From Balneolaceae bacterium UBA7797 (GTDB taxonomy: Bacteria; Bacteroidota; Rhodothermia; Balneolales; Balneolaceae): a stretch of 64,000 nucleotides of DNA. The notes below the pieces were generated by a model. It ran no database searches. It saw nothing but the letters and a program-made list of their open reading frames with translations, and was not told where the DNA came from. Shown here piece after piece: positions 26,223 to 36,276 of the stretch. The number at the start of each line of letters is the position of its first letter. Positions within the stretch are counted from its first letter, which is position 1. A program made the translations under genes and the position numbers. Where the stretch lies: the NCBI GenBank assembly GCA_002480645.1, contig DLCN01000030.1, positions 34,111 through 98,110 on the forward strand, in the 5' to 3' direction.

Positions 26223-29200
26223 TGAAACAGCTGTTACTAATCGTTTCTATACTTGGCTTTATATCGGGTTTGGCTACTGCTCAAACAGTTACGTCAATCA
26301 GCCCTTATTTGGGGGCCGATGATGTAAGTGCTACCTCAGATATCACTATTAATTTTAGTGAGGCAATGGATAATGCCACCATTACATCATCAACTGTAAT
26401 TATAAGTGGCTCTCAACGTGGAATTTATTCCGGTTCGTTTTCTTACGGGGCAACATCTGCCACCTTCGACCCGGATTCTTCGTTCTTTCCGGGTGAACAG
26501 ATTACGGTGGTAGTTACAGATGGGGTGGAAAACGCCTCGAATACTCCGTTAACTGCTCCTTACAGAACAACATTTACCACTTCCGCATCAGGTGATGGGG
26601 AATTTTCAGTTGGTGAACAATACACGGTGGATGGCTCCAATTATACGGACAGAACGATAACTGCTGATATTAATGAAGACGGATATGTGGATATCATCAC
26701 GCTGGTACCATCACTGAACCGGCTATCGGTATTTACCAATGATGGTGATGGAACTTACTCCGGCCCAACAAATTATACCACGGCCAACTCTTTTCAGGTT
26801 GAAGCGAAAGATGTAGATATGGATGGAAGTATCGATCTGGTTACATCAAATAACAACGCCTATATGATGTCCGTGTTTATTAACAATGGTAGCGGATCAG
26901 GGACATTTGCCTCGAAAGTGGATTATGCCAATGGCTCGAGCTGGAATGGTAAGGCACTGGCAACCGGCGATATTGATAACGATGGTGACGAAGATGTACT
27001 TGTTGATATAATCGTTGGAGGTACTGTTGATAGTGTTCAGGTTTTCCTGAATGATGGTGATGGAACTTATACAGTAGCGAGTGGGATCTCTACAACCGAT
27101 CAGTTTGAGGAGATAAAGTTATATGATATTGATGGAGATGAGGATCTCGACCTTGTTGGTTTGAGTCCGGGATTGGGACTGCTGCGTACCTATGCTAATG
27201 ATGGAACCGGCTCTTTTTCGATATTTTCAGATCACGCCGCAACTACCGGTTCATACCAATTTACATTAGCCAATTTTGTGTCTTCCTCGGCTAATATTGA
27301 AGCGATGATCGCCGATTATGACAATGATCAAGCAAGGCATTTAGGGGATGGTACGCTTCATTCATTTGGTGCTTTACCCTCGACAATATTTATCGGGGAC
27401 GGACCAACAGCAATTACTTCCGGGGATCTGGATGGTGATGGCCATATGGATGTGGTTGTTTCAAACGCCCTGGATCAGAATCTATCCATTTTAACGAACG
27501 ACGGTTCAGCTTCATTCACAGAAAGTAATTACTCTACTACAGGGACTTATGCCAACTATATTACACTTGCCGATGTGGACAACGACGGTGATCTGGATAT
27601 AGTGATGGGTAATCAGGATGGAACCCTTAGCATAGCTTATAATTTTTCGGGTCCCGCAGTAAGTTCTATTTCACCAGCACATGGATCAACAGAAATTGCT
27701 CCTAACAGCGACATCACCATTAAGTTTAACGAAGCAATGAAATCGTCCACGCTGAATTCAACCAATGTAACGGTGGTTGGAAGTACCGCGGGCTCTATTA
27801 CTGCTTCCTATTCTTATAACTCAGGTGACAGCACGTTAACCATCAATCCCGCTTCAGATTTTATACGTGGAGACGAGATAACCGTAACCGTAACTACTAA
27901 TGTGACCAGTGATGCAGATCAGGCTATTGTAAGCAGTGCATCATCAACCTTCTCGGTAGAAAATGTAGATGTACAAAGCATCACACCGTCGCATAATGCA
28001 GTAGGTATCGCGGCAAATAGTGATATCGATATCACTTTCAACGACACTATGGACAACACCACACTCACAACCGGTAATATTCTTGTATTTGGATCACTGA
28101 GTGGAAATGTAGCAGGCTCCATTTCAATTGCCAGTAGTACCGCAACGTTCAACCCAACCAGTGATTTTATTACAGGGGAAGTTGTTACTGTGATCGTAAC
28201 CACCGGAGTTGAGAACAGCAGTAATGTTTCGATAGCCAGTCCAAAAGTATTTCAATTTACGGTAGATGGATCTGTCGGTTATATCACACAGGCTGATACC
28301 GTAAGATCAGTTGGTACAGCTCCAACCGATGTATCCATTCTGGATGTGGATGTGGATGGCAATCTTGATCTCGTGGTTACAAACAGCACGGATAATACCG
28401 TGAGTATATTTCTGAATGATGGCAGTGGCGGATATTCCACAGCGAGTACATTGGCTACCGGTACCTATCCTGCAGCAATTGCCAGTGGCGATTTTGATAA
28501 TCTTAACGGGATGGATTTTGTAGTAGTGAATTATTCCGACAATGATGTTCGCGTTTTCACTAATAATGGCAGCGGAACATTCACTTCCGCAGATTATGTT
28601 GTAGGAACCGGAGCTATTGATGCAGCAGTCGCTGATCTGAACGGAGATGGTTATCTGGATATAGCCGTTCAAAACAGAAATGTCACCTACGCTTCCATTT
28701 TATTGAATGATGGCGACGGGACCTTTACTGCTTCCGGTACTATTTCCAATACTTCAAATCTGGATAGGATCATTGCCGCTGATATTGATGATGACGATGA
28801 TATTGACCTTGCAATGGGCGGAGCTGGAATGGTTCTGTTTACTGCATTGAATAATGGAGACGGTACCTTCGCCACTGCGACAAATACCGGAATAGCATCA
28901 TACGATGCAGAGTTTGTTGATCTGGATGGTGATAATATGTTGGATCTTGTGGTTTCTGATGATGGATCCAATGAAGTTTCTGTTCATATCAATAGTGGAA
29001 CAGGAAGCTTCGGTACGGCCACAAATTATACTGTTGCTGATGCCAGAGAATTGAGCATCGTCGATTACAATGGCGATGGTGATATGGACATTGTAGCTGT
29101 AAGCTATAGCGGAGGCTATGCTCAGGTGCTGGAAAATGGAGGAAGCGGGACATTTACTTCCGGTCAGACTTTTGAACTGGGTTCTATTCCGGTTAATCAA

Positions 29201-32200
29201 AGTGTAGCTGATCTGGATGAGGACGGTCATCAGGACTTCGTAACCGTTAACAGAACGGCGAATTCTATATCTATTAATTATGGAACAGATTTTGTCGAAG
29301 TAACTTCGTTTACTCCCGCACTACATGCAGTCGGGATCTCAGCCACAGCCAATATCACGGCTACTTTTAACGATGATATGAATGCGGCCACTTTTACGAG
29401 TTCAAACGTAATCGTTAGTGGATCTTATTCCGGGGTATTATCGGGGGTATTCTCCTATGATTCTCCATCGAAGACCATGACTTTTAATCCGGACAACTCA
29501 TTTAAAACCGGAGAAGAGATTACGGTGGCGATCACAACAGGAGTGGAGAATTCAGGTGGAAGTTCGTTAACTGTACCGGAAACATTCACATTTACAGCTG
29601 CTGCCGGTGGTGCAGGATATTTCACGCAGGCTTTTGAATCCGGTGCATTCCCAGACTATGCGAGTTCACTTGAAGGAGCAGATCTGGATGGTGACGGTGA
29701 CTTAGAACAGATTGGTATGTACAATAATAAACTATCCATCCGATTTAATGATGGGTCAGGTACGTATGGATTTGGTACCGCAGTAAGTTACACATTAAGC
29801 AGTGGAGCTTCTTTTAAAACTGCAGATCTTGATAACGATGGAGATATAGATATTCTGGCAATGGCCGGGAATTCTAAATACCTGATATTCATGGAAAATA
29901 ACGGATCCGGCTCTTTCACAAAGAAAGACAGTATTGCAACCAATGAGGTAGTAACGGATGGAAGATGGGGAACAGGTGATTTCAATAATGACGGGATCAC
30001 TGATGTTGCAATAGTGGATGCTTCCGGTACCACAACTGCTGCTATATTCATATATACAAATGATGGCAGTATGGGATTCTCTTCTTACTATCAGAGTGCG
30101 AACCTTTCCGGAACAACGGTAAACCTGGATATCTCTGACCTGAATAATGACGGCCATCTCGATTTTGTAACCAGTGGAATGTATGAGTCCTTTGGTATAA
30201 TTCTGAATAATGGTGATGGCACCTTAGGTTCAGAAATTACGACCAGTACAGCTACGGGTTCTACAACAGAAGGAATATCTGCAGATCTGGATGATGATGG
30301 ATACAATGATCTGATCATCTCAGATATTTATGGTAATAACTTTTCTATATATCTGAATGATGGCGACGGAACATTTGGCACTCCTGTAACTACTACATTG
30401 TCGTTCGATGCATACTGGATCAGAGCGGCTGATATGGATGGAGATGATGATCTGGATGTGATCTTAGGTCGATCAAATAGTCTGGCTATCGCTTATAACG
30501 ATGGCAGCGGAGCCGTAGGAGAAACCTTAAGCTTTAGTGCAAGTGGTTCAAATGCCGGCGCCGCGATCTTTGATTACGATGGAGATAGTGATCTGGATAT
30601 CATGACTCCGAATTTTCCCAACTTAACTTACCTGACAAATACTACACCTAGCACTCCATCAAGTGCGGTTACAAGTTTAAGCTTCACCAATATTGTGGGG
30701 GATCAGTTAACGGCTAACTGGAGTAGCGGAGATGGTACCGGCAGACTGGTTGTCGCAAAAGAAGGAAGTGCGGTGGATGCCTCTCCATCGGATGATACTT
30801 TCTACACCGCCGGTGATTTTGGTACCGGTAGTGAACTTGGCACCGGTAATTATGTGGTTTACGCAGGTACCGGAAGTTCAGCCAGTATTACAGGATTGAC
30901 CCCGGACAGTACCTATCACTTTGCCGTTTTTGAATACAACAAAGGAAGTACGGCAATCAAATACCTGACTACCGGTCCGGCAACAGGAAATGTTACCACA
31001 CAATTATATCCTACAACGGCATCAACTTTATCTATTGATGATGATCAGGGTACAATTCTGGAACTTTCCTGGAGTGGTGGAACCGGAGCAAAGCAGCTGG
31101 TAGCTATTAGACAAGGTTCTCCTATAACCTGGGAACCTGATGATAGTACCACGTATACAGCGAATGCCAGCTTTACATCCGCAACCGATCTGGGAGACGG
31201 AACAAAAGTAGTGAGCAATGATAATACCGGATCTGTTACCGTAACCGATCTGAGTTTATCAACTCAATACTACATTAAAGTATTCGACTATAATGGAAAT
31301 GCAGGATTCGAAACTTACCTTACCTCTTCAACAGGTACAGCCAATACGACCACGCAGAGTTTTGAAGGAGTTGCCTTCGATTCAACAGCCGGCTATGCTT
31401 ATAAGTTTGATGGAGGTAATATTCTTGATAGTTACGCAGAGCTTTACACAGATGAAAATGTAATCATTGATAGTGCATTTACCACCGAACTCTGGGTTAA
31501 ACCCGATATCACAGGAGAACAACAGTATATTCTGTCATGGTATGAAGAAGAATTGGTGATCGGTATCAACAGTTCGAACCAATTCTTTGGTTTCCATGCT
31601 CAGTTAGGTTCTGGTGATGGTACGGTTACGGTTACTGGAACTACTACCATAACTCAGGGAGAATGGTATCACGTTGCACTTACCGGAGAATCAGGCGGGG
31701 ATCTGAAATTATATGTGAATGGAGTGGAAGAAGCATCCAGTCCGGTCACAGATGTTTCAGGTGATGATGAGTACGATGATTACTGGTATCTGGGTTCTGA
31801 GTATGCTGAGAATAATTATTTCTACGGCACAGTAGATGAACTCAGGATCTGGTCAGCTGTACGCACACAATCAGAGATCAGATCTTTCATGCACAGAACG
31901 TACGCCGGTTTAACTAACGATCTGGGTGCATATTGGCAATTCAATGAGGGCGATGGTGACTCCCAGGATGAATTAAACAGTTATGATGCCGATTTCTATG
32001 ATGAATACGGTTGGGTACTGTCCACAGCTCCGGTAGCTTCAGGAACAGTAAACGAAGCTAGCAGTGTTCAATCAGGTACCATTTCACTTGGTAACGTGTC
32101 GCTGAATCTTACGGATGCTTTCGATAATGCCGTTGATATTTACGCGTATGAACTCGGAGCTATGGCTTATCCGCCGACAGGTTATACTTCTACTTTCGGT

Positions 32201-35200
32201 GACAAGTATTTTATCATTAATGTGTTTGGTGATCCGGGGACATTCTCGGCTGATCTGACGCTGAACTACGGATCAGGGATCATTCCTTCGGGCTACGATA
32301 GTGCCCCGGATAGCCTGAAATTACTAAAACAAGGTTCCGGAGAAGATCAGAATTGGATCTCAATGGGTGGAGCCGCAAGTGTTTCATCAGGGTCCGGAAC
32401 GGCAACCTGGAATGGAATCACCTCTTTCAGTCAGTTTGCAGCTGTGGATACCGGTAATACAGGAGTTTCATTCTCGAAAGCAAATTATGCTGATGCATCC
32501 CTGAAAGCCAATCAGGACAGTATCGCATACGACATCAAAATAACAAGAGGGGATAACTCAGGGATTTATAATGCGAACGATGAGACAAGTTTTGATTCCG
32601 ATGTCTCTCCTTCAGGTACGCTTTGGTCATTCGGTACCACAGCTGATGTGGGATCTCTGACCTTTCAACCATGGAAAGATGCCGTAAACAGCAATCCTCC
32701 TGCCTCGGTTGGGAAAGACATGGTCATGTATCTTTACGAGCATGATGTATACGTGGACATTAAGTTTACTTCCTGGACCAATAATGGAAACGGCGGAGGA
32801 TTCTCTTATACCCGTGGTGAAGTTAATATCCCGGACCCGACTCCGATCACCTTCGATTCAACAGCGGGGTATGCATTGAATTTCGATGGCTCGGATGACT
32901 ACATGTACATCAGCAACTATTTCGAGCCTTTGGATGATTATTTTGAAATGCCCGATCCCGTAGCATTTGAAATGTGGGTGAATGTAGATAGCCTTACAGA
33001 CGGTAAAATGGTGTTGGCCGCATCCTATGGAACTCAATTCCAGATCGGGATCGATAGTACCGATCACTTCTATGGTACTTTCAGAGAAGGGAATGTCGGA
33101 GCATGGAGAAGAGCAACAAGTACTACCACTGTTCTGGAAGATGAGTGGTATCATCTGGCATTAACAGCCGAAAGTAATGACTATGTAAAACTGTATGTAA
33201 ATGGTGAACTGGAAGATTCAACCGGTATTGCAGGGGTTACTACAGGTTTGGATGGATATTACTTTGGTCGATCCAGATATCTCGAATCAGGTGGGTACCA
33301 CTACTTCGATGGTATGATGGATGAAGTTCGTATCTGGCAGGAGACCAGAACTGATTCAGCCATCCGGGCAGGAATGTTTACCAGCAATCTGAATGCTACT
33401 AAAGAGCAGATCCTGGCATACTGGCAAATGAATGAAGGCTCAGGAAATACAGTCGAAGATCTTGCCAACCGGAAAGATCTCACCTTAGATCAGGATGGAG
33501 CTTCCTACCAGCCGGCATGGGTAACATCAGGCGTGCCAATCGGCGGAGGTACTCCTCAGGTTACCGAAAACTTCCAGAGTGGTAGTGTTACTGTGGGGAA
33601 TGCCTCACTTTCAATGGCCGATGGTTTCGATAACCCTGTGGATGTTCAGGTTACGGAAGTATCATCAGAGCCGAACGTATTCCCGGCCGGCTACACCTCA
33701 GGAGTTGGTGGAAAATATTTCGTGATCAACCTGTTTGGTGATCCGGGTACCTTTTCTGCAAATCTGACGCTGGATTTCGGTGCAGGAGTAATTGATCCTG
33801 TGTACGAAAGCAATCCGGATTCACTCAAGCTGTACAAACGTAGTTCGAACTCGACCGGCGCATGGAATTATATTGCCGGTGCAAGCAGCGTGGATGCTAC
33901 CAATGGTATTGTAACCTGGAGCGGTATTACTTCTTTCAGTCAGTTTATGGCGGTTAGTAATACGGTTGAAGCTCCTGAGTTTTCCATCGGTCTGGCCGAT
34001 AGTTCAAGTGTGATCGCCTACAACGACAGCACGTTTGAATTTACATCCTCATTCTTCCAGCTGTCAGGTAATTTCGCAGACTCAGCGCTCACGATCACTC
34101 CGGCTTCAAGCACCTATGGAACTTTATTCATAGATCAGAATGCGAACGGAGTATATGATTCAGGCACGGATGATTCCCTGTCTGCAGGAGTTAGTAAAGC
34201 GTACACGCCAAGTGGATCAGCAAAACTTAGATACTCCAACACAGAACTGGGAAGTGAATCAGTACGCATTAAGTTAGAAGATGGCAGTAACACCGCCGAT
34301 TCTGTAACCATCGTATTATTTACTGCTGAGGCAACGCCAACTCTGCAAGGCAATGCCGATGAGCATGGCTGGTACCTGATGGCTAATCCAATGGATTCGA
34401 CATTGGGGATGTTGTTCAGCAATGTATGGACTCAGGGCGCAGTAAACTCTGATGCACCGGGTGGTTCTGCAAACCTTTACACCTTCAGTCAGGACAGTAA
34501 CGTGTTCGTTTCTGTTACCACCGATCTGGATACTACAAAGGTTGATGCGGGTGAAGGAATTCTGGCTTACATCTTTGCGGATGATGATTACAATGATTCA
34601 GATCCTCCGGTTGGGGGCGGCTGGCCCAAAACACTGTCCAATTACGGAACTCCGTTCGGAACCAGTGCAACTATTCCGGTTAAGAATCTGGATCATGACG
34701 GTGTGAGCGGAACAAGCGGAAGCGAAGGCTTTGTACTGATGGGGAATCCATTCGGATGGCCATTATCTGCGGATTCAGTGATCGCTACCATTAAACGGGC
34801 TGATCAATTGGCAAACAGCTATGTGTATCGTTGGGATCCGGTAAATGAGGTGTACAAATTAACTACGACCGGTTCCATTGATCCTTACGAATCCTTCTTT
34901 GTGAGGGTGATTACTTCCGGCACCAGCGCCAACCTGAATTTTGACTACAATGATGGAGTAACTGCTTATTCTAAAACAGTTGCTGCTGAAAAGAACTTCG
35001 AGTTCACACTGTCTCAAAACGAATCAGGGCTGCGATCCAGCTCATACCTGAGATTTGCAGAGGACGCCAAACCGGGAATTGATCCGTACGATGGCTATTA
35101 CCTGGGTTCTTATGCACGCAATTATGCCAATCTCTACACCATGATCGGTGATCAGTCAATTACCATTAATAACCTGCCATCTAATCTTGGTAAGGCCACA

Positions 35201-35764
35201 GAATATCCGGTGTATCTGGATGCTACCGTTGGTGGTGAATTTGAACTGGATTGGGATGCTAAGAGCGTGCCGGAAGGCTGGAAGATCACTCTGAAAGAAG
35301 TGTCTACCGGTAAAGAGTATGATCTGAGCAAAGAGAGCAGTATCAAGTTCTCATCACCAAAAATGAAACGCTCATCCATATTTACGGCTATGCAGAATGA
35401 TAAAGGAGTACGTGCAAAAGAAAGCGGAACACCGTTATTCATTCTCACTGCTCAAAATGGAACCGTGACCGGACTAGAGGAAGATCTCGGAATTCCTACC
35501 GAGGTAGAACTCTATCAGAATTATCCGAATCCGTTCAACCCATCATCGGTGATCCGTTACGGGGTACCGTCGGCATCCAGAGTACAACTTGAAGTGTACG
35601 ATATGCTCGGTCGAAAAGTAATGACGCTGATCAATAACGAGATGAAGCAGCCGGGTCGATATAATGTAACCTTCCAGGCTCGGGATCTGGCATCCGGTGT
35701 GTATATCTATCGATTGGTGATAGACAGCAAAGTGCTAACTAAAAAAATGACACTTATAAAATAG
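26222..35764 (+). CDS. Giant secreted T9SS cargo with Big_5, FG-GAP/VCBS and LamG-like domains
   Basis: A 3180-residue exported protein. A signal peptide (1-20) is followed by at least four SbsA-type Ig (Big_5) domains that share the pattern SDITINFSEAMDNATITSSTV (near 21, 480, 580 and 1020). Between them lie many FG-GAP/VCBS repeats with calcium-type DxDxDG loops (DVDNDGDLDIVMGN). Two fibronectin III-like segments (about 1480-1715) come next. Then a block of LamG-like domain plus accessory domain occurs twice (about 1719-2074 and 2210-2578). The tail NYPNPFNPSSVIRY ... ASGVYIYRL ... KKMTLIK (last 85 residues) is a type A T9SS sorting domain. It looks like a surface adhesin or matrix-binding protein. 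Confidence 0.9.
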   Translation: MKQLLLIVSILGFISGLATAQTVTSISPYLGADDVSATSDITINFSEAMDNATITSSTVIISGSQRGIYSGSFSYGATSATFDPDSSFFPGEQITVVVTDGVENASNTPLTAPYRTTFTTSASGDGEFSVGEQYTVDGSNYTDRTITADINEDGYVDIITLVPSLNRLSVFTNDGDGTYSGPTNYTTANSFQVEAKDVDMDGSIDLVTSNNNAYMMSVFINNGSGSGTFASKVDYANGSSWNGKALATGDIDNDGDEDVLVDIIVGGTVDSVQVFLNDGDGTYTVASGISTTDQFEEIKLYDIDGDEDLDLVGLSPGLGLLRTYANDGTGSFSIFSDHAATTGSYQFTLANFVSSSANIEAMIADYDNDQARHLGDGTLHSFGALPSTIFIGDGPTAITSGDLDGDGHMDVVVSNALDQNLSILTNDGSASFTESNYSTTGTYANYITLADVDNDGDLDIVMGNQDGTLSIAYNFSGPAVSSISPAHGSTEIAPNSDITIKFNEAMKSSTLNSTNVTVVGSTAGSITASYSYNSGDSTLTINPASDFIRGDEITVTVTTNVTSDADQAIVSSASSTFSVENVDVQSITPSHNAVGIAANSDIDITFNDTMDNTTLTTGNILVFGSLSGNVAGSISIASSTATFNPTSDFITGEVVTVIVTTGVENSSNVSIASPKVFQFTVDGSVGYITQADTVRSVGTAPTDVSILDVDVDGNLDLVVTNSTDNTVSIFLNDGSGGYSTASTLATGTYPAAIASGDFDNLNGMDFVVVNYSDNDVRVFTNNGSGTFTSADYVVGTGAIDAAVADLNGDGYLDIAVQNRNVTYASILLNDGDGTFTASGTISNTSNLDRIIAADIDDDDDIDLAMGGAGMVLFTALNNGDGTFATATNTGIASYDAEFVDLDGDNMLDLVVSDDGSNEVSVHINSGTGSFGTATNYTVADARELSIVDYNGDGDMDIVAVSYSGGYAQVLENGGSGTFTSGQTFELGSIPVNQSVADLDEDGHQDFVTVNRTANSISINYGTDFVEVTSFTPALHAVGISATANITATFNDDMNAATFTSSNVIVSGSYSGVLSGVFSYDSPSKTMTFNPDNSFKTGEEITVAITTGVENSGGSSLTVPETFTFTAAAGGAGYFTQAFESGAFPDYASSLEGADLDGDGDLEQIGMYNNKLSIRFNDGSGTYGFGTAVSYTLSSGASFKTADLDNDGDIDILAMAGNSKYLIFMENNGSGSFTKKDSIATNEVVTDGRWGTGDFNNDGITDVAIVDASGTTTAAIFIYTNDGSMGFSSYYQSANLSGTTVNLDISDLNNDGHLDFVTSGMYESFGIILNNGDGTLGSEITTSTATGSTTEGISADLDDDGYNDLIISDIYGNNFSIYLNDGDGTFGTPVTTTLSFDAYWIRAADMDGDDDLDVILGRSNSLAIAYNDGSGAVGETLSFSASGSNAGAAIFDYDGDSDLDIMTPNFPNLTYLTNTTPSTPSSAVTSLSFTNIVGDQLTANWSSGDGTGRLVVAKEGSAVDASPSDDTFYTAGDFGTGSELGTGNYVVYAGTGSSASITGLTPDSTYHFAVFEYNKGSTAIKYLTTGPATGNVTTQLYPTTASTLSIDDDQGTILELSWSGGTGAKQLVAIRQGSPITWEPDDSTTYTANASFTSATDLGDGTKVVSNDNTGSVTVTDLSLSTQYYIKVFDYNGNAGFETYLTSSTGTANTTTQSFEGVAFDSTAGYAYKFDGGNILDSYAELYTDENVIIDSAFTTELWVKPDITGEQQYILSWYEEELVIGINSSNQFFGFHAQLGSGDGTVTVTGTTTITQGEWYHVALTGESGGDLKLYVNGVEEASSPVTDVSGDDEYDDYWYLGSEYAENNYFYGTVDELRIWSAVRTQSEIRSFMHRTYAGLTNDLGAYWQFNEGDGDSQDELNSYDADFYDEYGWVLSTAPVASGTVNEASSVQSGTISLGNVSLNLTDAFDNAVDIYAYELGAMAYPPTGYTSTFGDKYFIINVFGDPGTFSADLTLNYGSGIIPSGYDSAPDSLKLLKQGSGEDQNWISMGGAASVSSGSGTATWNGITSFSQFAAVDTGNTGVSFSKANYADASLKANQDSIAYDIKITRGDNSGIYNANDETSFDSDVSPSGTLWSFGTTADVGSLTFQPWKDAVNSNPPASVGKDMVMYLYEHDVYVDIKFTSWTNNGNGGGFSYTRGEVNIPDPTPITFDSTAGYALNFDGSDDYMYISNYFEPLDDYFEMPDPVAFEMWVNVDSLTDGKMVLAASYGTQFQIGIDSTDHFYGTFREGNVGAWRRATSTTTVLEDEWYHLALTAESNDYVKLYVNGELEDSTGIAGVTTGLDGYYFGRSRYLESGGYHYFDGMMDEVRIWQETRTDSAIRAGMFTSNLNATKEQILAYWQMNEGSGNTVEDLANRKDLTLDQDGASYQPAWVTSGVPIGGGTPQVTENFQSGSVTVGNASLSMADGFDNPVDVQVTEVSSEPNVFPAGYTSGVGGKYFVINLFGDPGTFSANLTLDFGAGVIDPVYESNPDSLKLYKRSSNSTGAWNYIAGASSVDATNGIVTWSGITSFSQFMAVSNTVEAPEFSIGLADSSSVIAYNDSTFEFTSSFFQLSGNFADSALTITPASSTYGTLFIDQNANGVYDSGTDDSLSAGVSKAYTPSGSAKLRYSNTELGSESVRIKLEDGSNTADSVTIVLFTAEATPTLQGNADEHGWYLMANPMDSTLGMLFSNVWTQGAVNSDAPGGSANLYTFSQDSNVFVSVTTDLDTTKVDAGEGILAYIFADDDYNDSDPPVGGGWPKTLSNYGTPFGTSATIPVKNLDHDGVSGTSGSEGFVLMGNPFGWPLSADSVIATIKRADQLANSYVYRWDPVNEVYKLTTTGSIDPYESFFVRVITSGTSANLNFDYNDGVTAYSKTVAAEKNFEFTLSQNESGLRSSSYLRFAEDAKPGIDPYDGYYLGSYARNYANLYTMIGDQSITINNLPSNLGKATEYPVYLDATVGGEFELDWDAKSVPEGWKITLKEVSTGKEYDLSKESSIKFSSPKMKRSSIFTAMQNDKGVRAKESGTPLFILTAQNGTVTGLEEDLGIPTEVELYQNYPNPFNPSSVIRYGVPSASRVQLEVYDMLGRKVMTLINNEMKQPGRYNVTFQARDLASGVYIYRLVIDSKVLTKKMTLIK

Positions 35765-35780
35765 CAATAGGGGAGAGCAG

Positions 35781-36260
35781 TTGACGAATCAGTCCGGGAG
35801 GGTTAAGAATGCCCGGGCTGGTTGTCTGCTGCCTAAAACCATGACAACAGAAGCTAAAACTAAACATACGTACTGCGATTTCTGCAACTCAGAGGAAGGT
35901 AAACCCCGCCCGATCGGAGGGTATATCGTTGAACTCAGGCCGATCGAAGTGCAGGGTGTAGCAAAATGGGCTTGCCAGAGTTGTCACAGAAAAACAAAAA
36001 GTACGATAGATAAAGAAAATCAAAAACGAGGAAAAGCTATGAAATTCATTCAAAAACTAAAGAATATCTCCTTCATGCTATTCGGAATTGTGATCATGTT
36101 AGCCCTTTTTTCGACGATAGCGTATGCACAGAGTACACCGGGATTGCCCCCGTTTCCGGGATCACCCGATCCTGCGCCTATTGATGGCGGTCTTGGACTA
36201 CTCGCAGCAGCAGGTGGTGCCTATGCGATCAAGAAGCTAAGAGATAAAAGCAAGGAGTGA
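35781..36260 (+). CDS. Small zinc-ribbon protein fused in frame to an exported PIDGG-tail peptide
   Basis: An uninterrupted 159-codon frame that seems to hold two units. Residues 1-86 include YCDFC and CQSC (Cys32, Cys35, Cys65, Cys68), a zinc-ribbon-like pair. Residues 87-159 look like a separate exported peptide: MKFIQKLKNISFMLFG, a hydrophobic core, AYAQ cleavage site, proline-rich stretch, and PIDGGLGLLAAAGGAYAIKKLR, which resembles the PID-CTERM sorting tail as I remember it. TTG 35781 has AGGGGAGA upstream, and internal ATG 36039 has its own GAGGAA at 36028-36033. So either one odd fusion or a 73-residue protein made separately (36039-36260) is possible. It follows the giant T9SS gene by 16 bases. 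Confidence 0.6.
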   Translation: MTNQSGRVKNARAGCLLPKTMTTEAKTKHTYCDFCNSEEGKPRPIGGYIVELRPIEVQGVAKWACQSCHRKTKSTIDKENQKRGKAMKFIQKLKNISFMLFGIVIMLALFSTIAYAQSTPGLPPFPGSPDPAPIDGGLGLLAAAGGAYAIKKLRDKSKE

Positions 36261-36276
36261 GTTTGTTTCACTCCTT
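36252..36276. terminator. Bidirectional hairpin made from two convergent stop codons
   Basis: AAGGAGTGA and TCACTCCTT form a perfect 9-base stem with a GTTTGTT loop. The left arm is Lys-Glu-stop of the plus-strand gene and the right arm, read on the other strand, is Lys-Glu-stop of the hexosaminidase. The hairpin probably terminates both; there is no long T run. Confidence 0.55.

Noticed and set aside
27919..30318. Several 75-120-codon antisense frames in the giant gene
   Set aside because: Low-complexity mirror of the repeated GAT/GGT calcium-loop codons.
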